A stretch of DNA of 64,000 nt, taken from contig JAFYRX010000033.1 of the NCBI GenBank assembly GCA_017546725.1, positions 1 through 64,000 on the forward strand, given 5' to 3'. A model generated the notes under the pieces. The model made no database searches, had not been told where the DNA came from, and was given only the letters and a program-made list of their open reading frames with translations. Shown in pieces: positions 17,523-26,599 of this stretch. Each line of letters begins with the position of its first letter. Position 1 is the stretch's first letter. This DNA comes from Alistipes sp. Lineage in GTDB: Bacteria > Bacteroidota > Bacteroidia > Bacteroidales > Rikenellaceae. A program made the translations under genes and the position numbers.

Positions 17523-18377
17523 ATGTATACACAAGAGATTACACGCCGCCATCGTGCTGCTTTTGTACTTGTACTCGACCAATCTGGCTCGATGCAAGAG
17601 CGTATTCGTTTGGGGCGTATGAATTTAACCCGTGCCGAGGCGGTAACGCTTATGGCAAACGCACTAATTACGGAACTTATTGACCGTTGCCGTCGTACAG
17701 ACTCGCTTCGTAATTATTATGATATTGCCGTGGTGGGCTATGCCAATGATGAGGTAGAGATGCTACTCGGCAAAAACGGATTTATCTCGATAGATGAGTT
17801 AGCCGCAATGACTCCCGAAAAGAGCGATATAGCCATTGAGGAGGAGTTACCCGACGGCTCATCGGCTATGGTTACGCACTCGGTAATGCAGTGGCTCAGG
17901 CCCAGAGCCGAAGGCAAGACGCCTATGTATGAGGCTATGCTGCGTGTAAGGGATTTGGTCGGCAAGTGGTGTGCCGAGCCTAACAATAGAGAGAGTTTTC
18001 CGCCCATCGTGATAAACATCACAGATGGCGAATCATCGGATTGTGACGACAGAGAGTTATGTGACGTATGTTCACAGATTCGTCGCACGGCAACCGAAGA
18101 CGGCAATACATTGCTATTAAACATCCACATCTCGTCTAACAACACAATACCCTCGATGGTATTCCCTATGGCCGAGGAGTTGGTTACTGCCGACCACTAT
18201 GCCCGCACGTTGGCCGAGTGTTCGAGCATTATGCCCGATGTATTCAATCAGGCAATTTGTCAGATGAAAGGAGCAGGCGCGACACCCCCATTCTTCGGAA
18301 TGGGTTACAACGCCTCAATCATCGAACTATTGTCAATCATTAACATAGGCTCTCGTAGCGTAAGTAATATGCAGTAA
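17523..18377 (+). CDS. vWA-domain protein of a kinase module (TerY-like)
   Basis: This 284-residue soluble protein is nearly all von Willebrand factor A domain. The metal-ion-dependent adhesion site is complete: DQSGS (Asp19, Ser21, Ser23), Thr in GKTPMYEAM (about 133) and Asp in ITDGESSD (about 168). It has no signal peptide or membrane segment, so it probably acts in the cytoplasm as a ligand- or partner-binding module. The layout resembles TerY-type vWA proteins, which are encoded next to a PP2C phosphatase and a kinase in tellurite/stress-linked operons; here the third gene is a pseudokinase instead. The stop is two bases before the next ATG. Confidence 0.85.
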   Translation: MYTQEITRRHRAAFVLVLDQSGSMQERIRLGRMNLTRAEAVTLMANALITELIDRCRRTDSLRNYYDIAVVGYANDEVEMLLGKNGFISIDELAAMTPEKSDIAIEEELPDGSSAMVTHSVMQWLRPRAEGKTPMYEAMLRVRDLVGKWCAEPNNRESFPPIVINITDGESSDCDDRELCDVCSQIRRTATEDGNTLLLNIHISSNNTIPSMVFPMAEELVTADHYARTLAECSSIMPDVFNQAICQMKGAGATPPFFGMGYNASIIELLSIINIGSRSVSNMQ

Positions 18378-18379
18378 CT

Positions 18380-19354
18380 ATGGTAACTATCTCTGACTTG
18401 CGCCGAGCCTTGCTCGCTCCCGACAAATACTTCAAGAGTTTAAAAAATCTCAAGCCCAAGAGCGTAGAGATACGTCGTTCTACACTATTTGCCGAGGTGG
18501 AGGCCGAGTGTGCCGGCAAGCGATTTCTGTTATTGATGCCACTCACGGCATTATCGTTGCGACGTATTGAGCAGTTTGTAACCCACAAACACTACATCAA
18601 GCACTCTGTAGTGCCACAGATAACTATTCTGCGCGAAGAGATGCTCACGATAAACTCCCTCGGCAAGGAGAGTTATTGCGACATAGTGCTTGAATTGTTG
18701 CCTGCGGCCCTGCCATTTACGGATGCGCTGGCGACGGCGGCTTGTGATGTGCAATATGCAGCCACACTGCTCGGCTCGCTTAACTCGCTACAAAAAGCAC
18801 TATGCGATGGGGGCTTTTCGCATAATAACCTGCGAGCAGAAAATATACTCATAGACCAAAACGACAGACTCTACCCCATACGTTGGTACTATGCAACATC
18901 ATCAGCGGGAGGTGATGAAGGTGCTTTGCAGAGTATGTCGCAGGAGTTAATCAAGATGCAGGAAAACAATATGCTTTGTGACGTAGAGCCCACGCCATAC
19001 GACACTCCATCTATGCTTGACGGACACATCTCGGTTGGACAGATGAGCGAGGGGTTGATTGCCGTCGAGGACAACGAGGGTTGGGGCTTTGTCGATAGTC
19101 ATAACCACAGCATTATCCCACCACAGTATCTCTGGGTAAACGATTTCCGAGAAGGCCGTACCGAGGTGGAGACAGCCGATGGTATGGGCCTTATAGACAA
19201 GCTGGGCAACTACATTATCCCTGCACAATACAAGATTGTCGACTACAATCACGTCAAGGGTGAATCGTTGGTATATGACGGTAGCGGTTGGAGCCTGTTC
19301 GACTACTTCGGAAAGCAATTATGCCCATTCGGAGAGATTGAGCCTGTACTATAA
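18380..19354 (+). CDS. Pseudokinase-like protein with WG repeats
   Basis: This 324-residue protein has a degenerate kinase-like C-lobe: the catalytic loop reads HNNLRAENILI (148-158), with the catalytic Asp replaced by Asn150 but Asn155 kept. The DFG position reads IRWYYA, so phosphotransfer is unlikely. From about residue 222 come three WG-type repeats (EGLIAVEDNEGWGFVDS, GRTEVETADGMGLIDKLGNYIIPAQY, GESLVYDGSGWSLFDYFG), a beta-repeat used for protein or peptidoglycan contact. It starts two bases after the vWA stop, so translational coupling is likely. It may be a scaffold or regulator of the upstream kinase, which is inference only. Confidence 0.75.
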   Translation: MVTISDLRRALLAPDKYFKSLKNLKPKSVEIRRSTLFAEVEAECAGKRFLLLMPLTALSLRRIEQFVTHKHYIKHSVVPQITILREEMLTINSLGKESYCDIVLELLPAALPFTDALATAACDVQYAATLLGSLNSLQKALCDGGFSHNNLRAENILIDQNDRLYPIRWYYATSSAGGDEGALQSMSQELIKMQENNMLCDVEPTPYDTPSMLDGHISVGQMSEGLIAVEDNEGWGFVDSHNHSIIPPQYLWVNDFREGRTEVETADGMGLIDKLGNYIIPAQYKIVDYNHVKGESLVYDGSGWSLFDYFGKQLCPFGEIEPVL

Positions 19355-19412
19355 CGCACCCCAGAATTAAACACAATATAGATAGAACAAACAAATAAAA
19401 CTAAATAAAATT

Positions 19413-20339
19413 ATGGAACAGACAAAATGTCTTATTATCGGTAGCGGCCCCGCAGGTTTCACAGCCGCAATCTACGCTTCACGCGCCAACCTCGCACCCA
19501 TCGTTTATGAGGGTATCGAGCCGGGCGGACAACTTACAACAACGACCGACATCGAGAACTTCCCTGGCTACCCCGAGGGTATCAAGGGTACAGAGATGAT
19601 GGCCGACCTGAAGCGTCAGGCACAGCGTTTTGGTGCTGATGTACGTTTTGGCGTAGTAACAAATGTAGATTTCGACAGCCGCCCCTTTGTGGTGACTATC
19701 GACGGCGAGAAGCAGATTCAGGCCGACACGCTCATCATTGCTACGGGCGCATCTGCAAAGTATTTGGGCTTGGGCTCGGAGATGAAGTATCGCGGTCAGG
19801 GCGTGAGTGCCTGTGCTACGTGCGACGGTTTCTTCTACCGCAAGCAAGATGTAGCCGTAGTAGGTGGTGGCGACACCGCTTGTGAGGAGGCTACCTACTT
19901 GGCATCTATCTGCAAGCAGGTATATCTGATTGTAAGAAAACCCTTCTTGCGTGCATCGAAGGCTATGCAGGAGCGCGTATTCGCTACACCTAACATCAAG
20001 GTTATGTTTGAGTACAACACCGTAGAGGTTTTGGGCGACGAGGATGGCGTTACAGGAGCATTGTTGCGCCACTCATCGGGCGAGGAGACCACAATCGACA
20101 TCAGCGGTTTCTTCCTCGCCATCGGTCACCACCCCAACACCGAACTCTTCGTGGGTAAGTTAGACCTCGATGCCGAGGGTTACATCAAGGTTGAGCCAGG
20201 CACATCGAAGACCAACATCGAGGGTGTATTCGCCGCTGGTGACGTAAAAGACCCCCACTACCGTCAGGCTATCACCGCTGCAGGTTCGGGTTGTATTGCC
20301 GCCCTCGACTGCGAACGTTACCTTTTGAATAAGAAATAA
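19413..20339 (+). CDS. trxB: Thioredoxin reductase
   Basis: This 308-residue flavoprotein reduces thioredoxin with NADPH. It has FAD motif GSGPAGFTAAIYASRANL, the redox pair CATC (Cys134/Cys137) followed by DGFFYR, the NADPH motif GGGDTACEEATYLA, and GVFAAGDVKDPHYRQAITAAGSGCIAALD near the end. The length is standard. It starts 58 bases after the kinase-module pseudokinase, with no clear terminator or -7 box in between, so read-through cannot be excluded. Confidence 0.97.
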   Translation: MEQTKCLIIGSGPAGFTAAIYASRANLAPIVYEGIEPGGQLTTTTDIENFPGYPEGIKGTEMMADLKRQAQRFGADVRFGVVTNVDFDSRPFVVTIDGEKQIQADTLIIATGASAKYLGLGSEMKYRGQGVSACATCDGFFYRKQDVAVVGGGDTACEEATYLASICKQVYLIVRKPFLRASKAMQERVFATPNIKVMFEYNTVEVLGDEDGVTGALLRHSSGEETTIDISGFFLAIGHHPNTELFVGKLDLDAEGYIKVEPGTSKTNIEGVFAAGDVKDPHYRQAITAAGSGCIAALDCERYLLNKK

Positions 20340-20346
20340 TTAGAGG

Positions 20347-21279
20347 ATGTCGATAGCGGTAACCATACTTGGTAATTCGTCGGCCAAACCGACGGCTACG
20401 GCGCACCCCTCGGCTCAAGTCGTAAACATCAACGAGCAATATTTCCTTGTTGATGCGGGAGAGGGTGTGCAACGTCGTTTGGCTCGGTGTGGTATCTCGC
20501 CCCTGAAACTGCGTGCGGTCTTTATCTCGCATCTGCACGGCGACCACCTCTATGGGTTGTTCCCTCTGCTTTCGACGCTGGGACTGTATGGCCGTCGCAC
20601 CCCGTTGCGCATCTATGCGCCACGCCCCTTTGGCGAGATGCTGGAGTGCTTTTTGCGCTTATGCGAGAGCAATCTGCCATATACGCCCGAGTGGGTGGAG
20701 GTAGATACCACCAAACACCGCATAATCTTCGAGAACGACACCACCGAGGTGTGGTCACTACCCCTGCGACACCGTGTACCGACGGCTGGCTACCTCTTCC
20801 GACAGAAAGAGCCACCGTTGAACGTCAGCAAATTCGCTATCGAGCGATACTCGCTCTCGATGGCGCAAATCGTAGCAGCCAAGCGTGGCGAGGATATCAC
20901 GTTGGAGAGTGGCGAGCAGATAGCCAACGAGGCTATAACCTATCGCCCCTACGGCACACTGTCGTATGCCTACTGCTCCGACACCAACTACTCGGCTCGC
21001 CTTGCGAAGATGGTCGAGGGTGTCGATATGCTCTACCACGAGGCCACCTACGAGGCCAAAGAGCGCAAGACCGCCAAAGAACGAGGCCACGCCACCACGG
21101 CCGATGCCGCCAAAGTAGCCTCGATGGCTGGTGCTGGGCGCTTGCTCATAGGCCACTTCTCGTCGCGTTACAAGGATTTGCAACCTCTGCTCGACGAAAG
21201 CCGCGAGATATTCCCCGCAACCGACATAGCACGCGAGGGAGAGACATTTTTAATTGAGCCTAAACGACTTAAATTATGA
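20347..21279 (+). CDS. rnz: Ribonuclease Z
   Basis: This 310-residue metallo-beta-lactamase-fold endonuclease processes tRNA 3' ends. The zinc motif HLHGDHLYGL, the substrate-arm region (PLRHRVPTAGYLFRQKEPP) and SDTNYS, LYHEATY and IGHFSSRYKD all fit RNase Z. It starts seven bases after trxB and its TGA overlaps the next ATG, so trxB-rnz-SpoU-methyltransferase appear to form one operon. Confidence 0.94.
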   Translation: MSIAVTILGNSSAKPTATAHPSAQVVNINEQYFLVDAGEGVQRRLARCGISPLKLRAVFISHLHGDHLYGLFPLLSTLGLYGRRTPLRIYAPRPFGEMLECFLRLCESNLPYTPEWVEVDTTKHRIIFENDTTEVWSLPLRHRVPTAGYLFRQKEPPLNVSKFAIERYSLSMAQIVAAKRGEDITLESGEQIANEAITYRPYGTLSYAYCSDTNYSARLAKMVEGVDMLYHEATYEAKERKTAKERGHATTADAAKVASMAGAGRLLIGHFSSRYKDLQPLLDESREIFPATDIAREGETFLIEPKRLKL

Positions 21280-22010
21280 CCAAAGCCGAGATACAATTCG
21301 TCCGTTCGCTTGCCGACAAGCAGGTGCGCGACCAAAAGCGATTATTCATTGCCGAGGGCGAAAAACTCATCAGTGAAATCATCGATTCGCATCTGCGCAT
21401 CCGCAACATCTACGCCCTCGAGGGCATCCTGAAAGGACGTGCCGAGGTGGTAACGTCCAAAGAGATGGAGCGCATTTCGCAACTCAAGAGCGCATCGAAT
21501 TGCTTGGCTGTAGTCGAGCAACCTCGCTTCACGACTCCCGCAACAGCACCAGCCAACACGCTGTCATTGGCATTGGACGGTGTGCAGAATCCAGGTAATT
21601 TAGGCACCATAATACGCCTTGCCGACTGGTTTGGCATAAGCGACATATTCTGCTCGGAATCGACAGCCGACTGCTACAACCCAAAGGTCATTCAGGCTAC
21701 GATGGGCGCAATCTTGCGAGTTAGAGTTCACTACTTGCCACTTGCCGATTTTCTCGCCCGCACAGCCAAAGAGGGGACTCCCATTTACGGCACAATGCTC
21801 GATGGCGAGAACATCTACAATAGCCAACTCTCGGCGGGTGGCGTAATCGTTATGGGCAACGAGGGCAAGGGCGTGAGCCGCGAATGTACCGAGCACTTCA
21901 CGCACCGTCTGCTCATACCATCCTATCCACCCGAGCGTCAAGGCTCCGAGTCGCTCAATGTAGCGATGGCAACGGGCATCGTATGCGCCGAGTTCCGCCG
22001 CACAAAATAG
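21276..22010 (+). CDS. TrmH/SpoU-family RNA 2'-O-methyltransferase
   Basis: This 244-residue protein has an N-terminal substrate-binding region and a C-terminal knotted SPOUT domain with all three motifs: DGVQNPGNLGTIIRLADW, VIVMGNEGKGVS and IPSYPPERQGSESLNVAMATGIV. The family methylates ribose 2'-OH in rRNA or tRNA; which nucleotide cannot be told. The ATG overlaps the rnz stop (ATGA). A terminator follows 53 bases after its stop. Confidence 0.92.
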   Translation: MTKAEIQFVRSLADKQVRDQKRLFIAEGEKLISEIIDSHLRIRNIYALEGILKGRAEVVTSKEMERISQLKSASNCLAVVEQPRFTTPATAPANTLSLALDGVQNPGNLGTIIRLADWFGISDIFCSESTADCYNPKVIQATMGAILRVRVHYLPLADFLARTAKEGTPIYGTMLDGENIYNSQLSAGGVIVMGNEGKGVSRECTEHFTHRLLIPSYPPERQGSESLNVAMATGIVCAEFRRTK

Positions 22011-22063
22011 CGTCGCAGCGTCGCAACACGCTGAAAACAACGACAAAAACTTATCTTTACCCT

Positions 22064-22093
22064 AAAAAAACGGCCCTAAAAAGCCGTTTTTTT
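22064..22093. terminator. Bidirectional terminator after the trxB operon
   Basis: AAAAAAACGGC (22064-22074) pairs with GCCGTTTTTTT (22083-22093), an 11-bp stem with an A run on one side and a T run on the other. Confidence 0.9.
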
Positions 22094-22146
22094 GCTTCTA
22101 AAACGTCAAACATTGCTACAAGAGGTTAATAATTGAAAATTATTAG

Positions 22147-22155
22147 TATATTTGC
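22147..22155 (+). promoter_or_regulatory. Promoter -7 box of pdxA
   Basis: TATATTTGC is a perfect consensus -7 box 23 bases before the pdxA ATG at 22179. The frame extension starting at TTG 22152 lies inside this box and is therefore rejected. Confidence 0.75.
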
Positions 22156-22178
22156 TCTTTGAAACACAGGATTTTGAT

Positions 22179-23276
22179 ATGTCAGATAACAGACTTAAGA
22201 TAGGAATTACACAAGGTGACATCAACGGCATCGGTTGGGAGGTTATCCTGAAATCACTCTCTGACAGCCGTATGACCGAGTTGTTCACGCCCGTAGTTTA
22301 TGGCTCGTTGGAGGCCGCCAAAGCATATATGCCCCTCGTAGAGAAGCAGGAGGATGGTTTTACTTTGCAGTTCAACGCTGTAGCGTCGGCCGACGAGGCA
22401 CGCCGTGGCAAAATCAACCTCGTGGAGTGTGGCAACTATGCGCCCCACGCAGGTACAGCCTCTGCCGAGGGTGGCAAGGCGGCTGTCGAGGCACTCGAGA
22501 AGGCCATCATCGACCTGAAGAGTGGCGCTATCGACGCTTTGGTTACAGCCCCCATCGACAAGGAGAGCGCACAGAGCGAGACCTTCCGCTTCACGGGCCA
22601 CACCGAGTTCGTAGCCTCACACTTGGATGGCGAGCCGATGATGATTATGTGCAGCGAGCGTTTGCGTGTAGGTTTGGTTACAATCCACATCCCCGTAGCG
22701 GAGGTCAGCAAGAATATCTCAAAGGAGAAGATTTTGCAGTCGCTCACAACTCTGCGCACATCGCTCAAGCAGGACTTTGGTATCGTGGAGCCCCGCATTG
22801 CAGTACTCTCACTCAACCCCCACGCAGGTGAGGGCGGTATGCTCGGCACCGAGGAGCAGGAGATTATCAAGCCTGCCATCGTCGAGGCATTTGAGCAGGG
22901 CACATTGGCTTTTGGTCCTTTCCCCGCTGACGGATTGTTTGCAAATGGTGGCTACACAAAGTATGACGCCATATTGGCTATGTATCACGACCAGGGCCTT
23001 ACACCGTTCAAGACTCTATCGCCCGATGGCGTGAACTTTACGGCAGGCCTGTCGGCTGTACGCACATCACCCGACCACGGTACGGCTTACGACATCGCGG
23101 GCAAAGGTGTAGCCGATGCACAGTCGATGCGCAACGCCATCTATGCCGCTATCGACATTGTTCGCAACCGCGAGGATTGGGCAAAGTGGAATGCCAACCC
23201 ATTGCAACGCTTCGAGCGCGACAAGGGCCGCGACGTATCCATCAAGGATTTGAAGTTGCCCGAGCAGGAGGAGTAA
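22179..23276 (+). CDS. pdxA: 4-hydroxythreonine-4-phosphate dehydrogenase
   Basis: This 365-residue NAD-dependent enzyme of the DXP-dependent pyridoxal phosphate pathway starts MSDNRLKIGITQGDINGIGWEVI, with GDxNGIG typical of PdxA. VTAPIDKES, FTGHTEF, NPHAGEGG, AMYHDQGLTPFK and TSPDHGTAYDIAGKG carry the metal- and substrate-binding residues. Family length is about 330, so it is slightly long, with an extra C-terminal stretch. Two very small membrane protein genes follow. Confidence 0.95.
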   Translation: MSDNRLKIGITQGDINGIGWEVILKSLSDSRMTELFTPVVYGSLEAAKAYMPLVEKQEDGFTLQFNAVASADEARRGKINLVECGNYAPHAGTASAEGGKAAVEALEKAIIDLKSGAIDALVTAPIDKESAQSETFRFTGHTEFVASHLDGEPMMIMCSERLRVGLVTIHIPVAEVSKNISKEKILQSLTTLRTSLKQDFGIVEPRIAVLSLNPHAGEGGMLGTEEQEIIKPAIVEAFEQGTLAFGPFPADGLFANGGYTKYDAILAMYHDQGLTPFKTLSPDGVNFTAGLSAVRTSPDHGTAYDIAGKGVADAQSMRNAIYAAIDIVRNREDWAKWNANPLQRFERDKGRDVSIKDLKLPEQEE

Positions 23277-23349
23277 AGAAAGAGAGCGAATTCAAAATTC
23301 AAAATTCAAAGTTGAAGTTTGAGTTGGGGATTAAAAATAAGATAGAGAT

Positions 23350-23577
23350 ATGTTAGACCAGAGACCTCGAAATACACGGTCAAATATGGTGCTTTGGGTG
23401 GCCGTAGCGCTGATATCGATGGTTGGCCTCGGTGCGAATGTTTACAAGTACAACACGGGTGAGCCGATGGAGTGGGCTTCGACTATTGCCGAGATAGCGT
23501 GCCTTTTGACTGCGGTACTCTTTATCGTTGACTATATCCGTATAAAGCGCAAGGCTCGTGAAGAAAACAAGGAGTAA
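23350..23577 (+). CDS. Small two-helix membrane protein
   Basis: This 75-residue protein of unknown function has two predicted membrane segments (about 13-32 and 46-63) and a basic, charged tail (RIKRKAREENKE). The spacing of the helices and charged tail match the next small protein, suggesting a duplicated pair, though sequence identity is low. It sits between pdxA and thrS. A run of TTCAAAA-like repeats at 23291-23312 lies just upstream. Confidence 0.6.
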   Translation: MLDQRPRNTRSNMVLWVAVALISMVGLGANVYKYNTGEPMEWASTIAEIACLLTAVLFIVDYIRIKRKAREENKE

Positions 23578-23596
23578 CGCATAAAACTGGAGTGTT

Positions 23597-23806
23597 ATGG
23601 AGAAGAAGAAAGTGTGGAAACTCAATATAGTATTGAATTACTTAGTGCTGGTATTGGCTATTATTGTTGTAGGTTTTAACCTATACGATTATATCAACTA
23701 TCGAGAGATTGACTGGTTTTATGCTTGTCTTGGTGTTGTGATGATATTTAGTTCAATCTTCGGGATTAAAAATGCCAAGCAAGAGATAGAGAAAGAGGGA
23801 AAATAA
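23597..23806 (+). CDS. Small two-helix membrane protein
   Basis: This 69-residue protein of unknown function starts MEKKKVWKLN and has two membrane segments (about 8-28 and 40-57) with a charged C-terminus (KNAKQEIEKEGK). Its architecture parallels the preceding gene: short N-terminus, helix, a NYREIDW or TGEPMEW loop, helix, charged tail. The shared loop pattern (E-x-W before the second helix) favours a common origin. Nineteen bases separate the two genes. Confidence 0.6.
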   Translation: MEKKKVWKLNIVLNYLVLVLAIIVVGFNLYDYINYREIDWFYACLGVVMIFSSIFGIKNAKQEIEKEGK

Positions 23807-23808
23807 TT

Positions 23809-23860
23809 CACAATTAACGTAATTAACCGAGCCTACGATGTATTCCGTCTCGTAATTGTG
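23809..23860 (+). promoter_or_regulatory. Hairpin in the thrS leader
   Basis: CACAATTA (23809-23816) can pair with TAATTGTG (23853-23860), and CGAG (23828-23831) with CTCG (23849-23852), giving a two-part hairpin 42 bases before the thrS ATG. It lacks a T tail, so it may be a leader structure rather than a terminator. The role is inferred. Confidence 0.4.
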
Positions 23861-23902
23861 GAAGCATCGGAAGACTCAAAATATAAAACTTAAATAAACA
23901 TT

Positions 23903-25849
23903 ATGATTAAAATCACATTTCCTGATGGCAACGTTAAGGAGTTTGCTGCAGGAACAACAGCTTACCAAGTAGCCGAGAGCATCAGCCCTCGTCTCGCTGC
24001 CGACTGTCTGGCCGCTTCGGTAAACGGCGCTACCGTCGATATGACACGCGCCATTGACGAGGACGCAACAATCAAGTTCTACAAGTGGGACGATGCCGAG
24101 GGCAAGCACGCCTTCTGGCACACATCATCTCACCTCTTGGCCGAGGCCTTGCAGGCTCTCTACCCGGGCATCAAGTTCGGTATCGGCCCCGCAATCGACA
24201 ACGGATTCTACTACGACGTGGACTCTCCCACCCCCATCACCGAGGGCGATTTGGAGACCATCGAGAAGAAGATGCAGGAGTTGGCTCGCCAGAAAGAGGA
24301 GTTGGTGCGTTCTGAAGTATCGAAAGCCGATGCACTCAAGACATTCACCGAGAAGGGTGACCAGTACAAGGTTGAGTTGATTCAGGACCTTGAGGATGGC
24401 ACCATCTCATTCTATACCAACGGTTCGTTTACCGACCTTTGCCGCGGTCCGCATATCCCCAACACGGGTGTTATCAAGGCCGTGAAACTTACATCTGTGG
24501 CTGGTGCTTACTGGCGCGGTAACGAGAAGAACAAGATGCTTACTCGTATCTACGGTATCTCATTCCCCAAGAAGTCGATGCTCGATGAGTATCTGGCTAT
24601 GATTGAGGAGGCCAAGAAGCGTGACCACCGTAAGTTGGGCAAGGATTTGGAGCTCTTTATGTTCTCACAGCGTGTAGGTCAGGGCTTGCCTATGTGGTTG
24701 CCGAAGGGTGCCGAGTTGCGTGACCGTCTGGAGCGTTTCTTGCGCCAGATTCAGAAGGATTACGGCTATCAGCAGGTTATCACTCCCCACATCGGTAACA
24801 AGGATTTGTACGTTACATCAGGTCACTACGCAAAGTACGGTAAGGATTCATTCCAGCCTATCCACACTCCGTTTGAGGGTGAGGAGTACTTGCTCAAGCC
24901 GATGAACTGCCCCCACCACTGCGAGATTTTCCGCTCGAAGCCCCGCTCTTACAAGGACCTGCCCGTACGTTTGGCAGAGTTCGGTACTGTGTATCGTTAC
25001 GAGCAGTCAGGCGAGTTGCACGGACTCACTCGCGTGCGTAGTTTCACACAGGACGATGCTCACCTCTTCGTTCGTCCCGACCAGTTGCTGGAGGAGTTCG
25101 AGAAGGTTATCGACATCGTGCTCTACATCTTCCGCACACTGAAGTTCGAGAACTACACAGCACAGATTTCGTTGCGTGACCCCAACAACACTGAGAAGTA
25201 TATCGGCTCGGATGAGAATTGGGAGAAGGCAGAGTCGGCTATCATCAAGGCTTGCCAGGAGAAGGGTCTCAACACTACAGTGGAGTTGGGCGAGGCTGCA
25301 TTCTATGGTCCCAAGTTGGACTTTATGGTGAAGGATGCGTTGGGCCGCAGTTGGCAGTTGGGTACTATTCAGGTGGACTACAACCTGCCCGAGCGTTTCG
25401 ACCTTACTTACAAGGGCAACGACGACAAGTTGCACCGTCCGATTATGATTCACCGTGCACCGTTCGGCTCTATGGAGCGTTTCGTAGCCGTATTGTTGGA
25501 GCACACTGCAGGTAAGTTCCCCTTGTGGCTCACTCCCGACCAAGCAGTTATCCTGCCCATCTCGGAGAAGTTCAACGACTACGCCAACGATGTAGCCAAG
25601 CGTTTGGGCAAGGCAGATGTTCGCGTACAGGTTGACGAGCGTAACGAGAAGATTGGCCGTAAGATTCGTGACAACGAGTTGAAGCGTATCCCGTTCTTGC
25701 TCATCGTAGGCGAGAAGGAGGCTGCCGAGGGCAAGGTATCGGTTCGTGTGCAGGGCGAAGGCGACAAGGGCGCTATGACTATCGAGGAGTTCGCAGCATA
25801 CATCAATAATTTGGTTGATGCCGAAATCGAAGCAAACAAAATGGAGTAA
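23903..25849 (+). CDS. thrS: Threonyl-tRNA synthetase
   Basis: This 648-residue class II synthetase has the TGS domain (1-62, [19 protein letters not shown]), the editing domain with [11 protein letters not shown] (HxxxH) and the later Cys in DLCRGPHIP, the catalytic core with zinc-binding Cys in [12 protein letters not shown], motif 2 [23 protein letters not shown], motif 3 [11 protein letters not shown], and the C-terminal anticodon-binding domain (from about 545). All usual domains and length are present. infC follows, as in many bacteria. Confidence 0.98.
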   Translation: MIKITFPDGNVKEFAAGTTAYQVAESISPRLAADCLAASVNGATVDMTRAIDEDATIKFYKWDDAEGKHAFWHTSSHLLAEALQALYPGIKFGIGPAIDNGFYYDVDSPTPITEGDLETIEKKMQELARQKEELVRSEVSKADALKTFTEKGDQYKVELIQDLEDGTISFYTNGSFTDLCRGPHIPNTGVIKAVKLTSVAGAYWRGNEKNKMLTRIYGISFPKKSMLDEYLAMIEEAKKRDHRKLGKDLELFMFSQRVGQGLPMWLPKGAELRDRLERFLRQIQKDYGYQQVITPHIGNKDLYVTSGHYAKYGKDSFQPIHTPFEGEEYLLKPMNCPHHCEIFRSKPRSYKDLPVRLAEFGTVYRYEQSGELHGLTRVRSFTQDDAHLFVRPDQLLEEFEKVIDIVLYIFRTLKFENYTAQISLRDPNNTEKYIGSDENWEKAESAIIKACQEKGLNTTVELGEAAFYGPKLDFMVKDALGRSWQLGTIQVDYNLPERFDLTYKGNDDKLHRPIMIHRAPFGSMERFVAVLLEHTAGKFPLWLTPDQAVILPISEKFNDYANDVAKRLGKADVRVQVDERNEKIGRKIRDNELKRIPFLLIVGEKEAAEGKVSVRVQGEGDKGAMTIEEFAAYINNLVDAEIEANKME

Positions 25850-25902
25850 GGCCGTGCGCCACTCCGCTAAATAAACTTTAGGTAAAACAAATATTTACTA
25901 AT

Positions 25903-26511
25903 TTGGCAATTACACAAAAACCTTTTCCGCCGCGTCCCGTACAGAACGGCGGAAACAAGCCTCAGCAGGGGATGCGAGGCAAACGAGTAGAGAAGGAGAA
26001 CCCCAATCGTATCAACGAGGAGATTACCGCACAGACAGTACGTCTTGTGGGCGAGAACGTAGAGCCTAATACGGTGGTATCGCTTCGTGAGGCGTTGGCT
26101 ATGGCCGACGAGATGGAGTTGGACTTGATTGAGATTTCACCCAAGGCTGACCCTCCCGTATGTCGCATCGCCGATTACCAGAAGTTCCTCTACCAGCAGA
26201 AGCGCAAGGCCAAGGAGATTAAGGCCAAGCAGGTGAAGATTGTAATCAAAGAGATTCGTTTTGGTCCGCAGACCGACGACCACGACTACAACTTCAAACT
26301 CAAGCACGCCGAGAACTTCATCAAGGAGGGTGCAAAGGTTAAGGCATCGGTATTCTTCCGTGGTCGCTCTATCGTATTCAAGGAGCAGGGAGAGATTTTG
26401 TTGTTGCGCTTTGCCACCGACTTGGAGGAGATTGCAAAGGTTGAGGCTATGCCTAAACTCGACGGCAAGAAGATGAATATGATTCTTGCCCCCAAGGGTA
26501 GCAAGAAGTAG
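25903..26511 (+). CDS. infC: Translation initiation factor IF-3 with non-AUG start
   Basis: This protein of up to 202 residues has the IF-3 core: [51 protein letters not shown] and [27 protein letters not shown]-3 keeps the ribosomal subunits apart and proofreads the start codon. The frame has no ATG before codon 24 (25972). Upstream in-frame candidates are TTG at 25903 and ATT at 25909. Non-AUG starts allow IF-3 autoregulation in other bacteria. The region before codon 24 is Pro/Gly-rich and may be an unstructured tail. rpmI and rplT, which usually follow infC, are absent here. Confidence 0.93.
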   Translation: MAITQKPFPPRPVQNGGNKPQQGMRGKRVEKENPNRINEEITAQTVRLVGENVEPNTVVSLREALAMADEMELDLIEISPKADPPVCRIADYQKFLYQQKRKAKEIKAKQVKIVIKEIRFGPQTDDHDYNFKLKHAENFIKEGAKVKASVFFRGRSIVFKEQGEILLLRFATDLEEIAKVEAMPKLDGKKMNMILAPKGSKK

Positions 26512-26530
26512 TCAATTCTATTCACATAAA

Positions 26531-26576
26531 AAACTCCGATATGGGGATTGCATACGCGATTCCCATATCGGAGTTT
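26531..26576. terminator. Strong bidirectional terminator between infC and the lipoprotein gene
   Basis: AAACTCCGATATGGG (26531-26545) pairs perfectly with CCCATATCGGAGTTT (26562-26576), extendable to about 18 bp with one wobble. The minus strand continues with a T run, so it chiefly ends the lipoprotein transcript while also blocking infC read-through. Confidence 0.9.
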
Positions 26577-26599
26577 GTGTATCTAATAAAGCAACCTGA

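Noticed and set aside
16309..19354. Calling the kinase module a tellurite-resistance (Ter) operon
   Set aside because: There is no TerD-like, TerC-like or PP2C gene nearby, so only a loose resemblance to TerY-type arrangements is claimed.
23287..23312. Short TTCAAAA repeats before the small membrane proteins as a functional repeat
   Set aside because: The run is short, AT-rich and imperfect; chance or slippage explains it.
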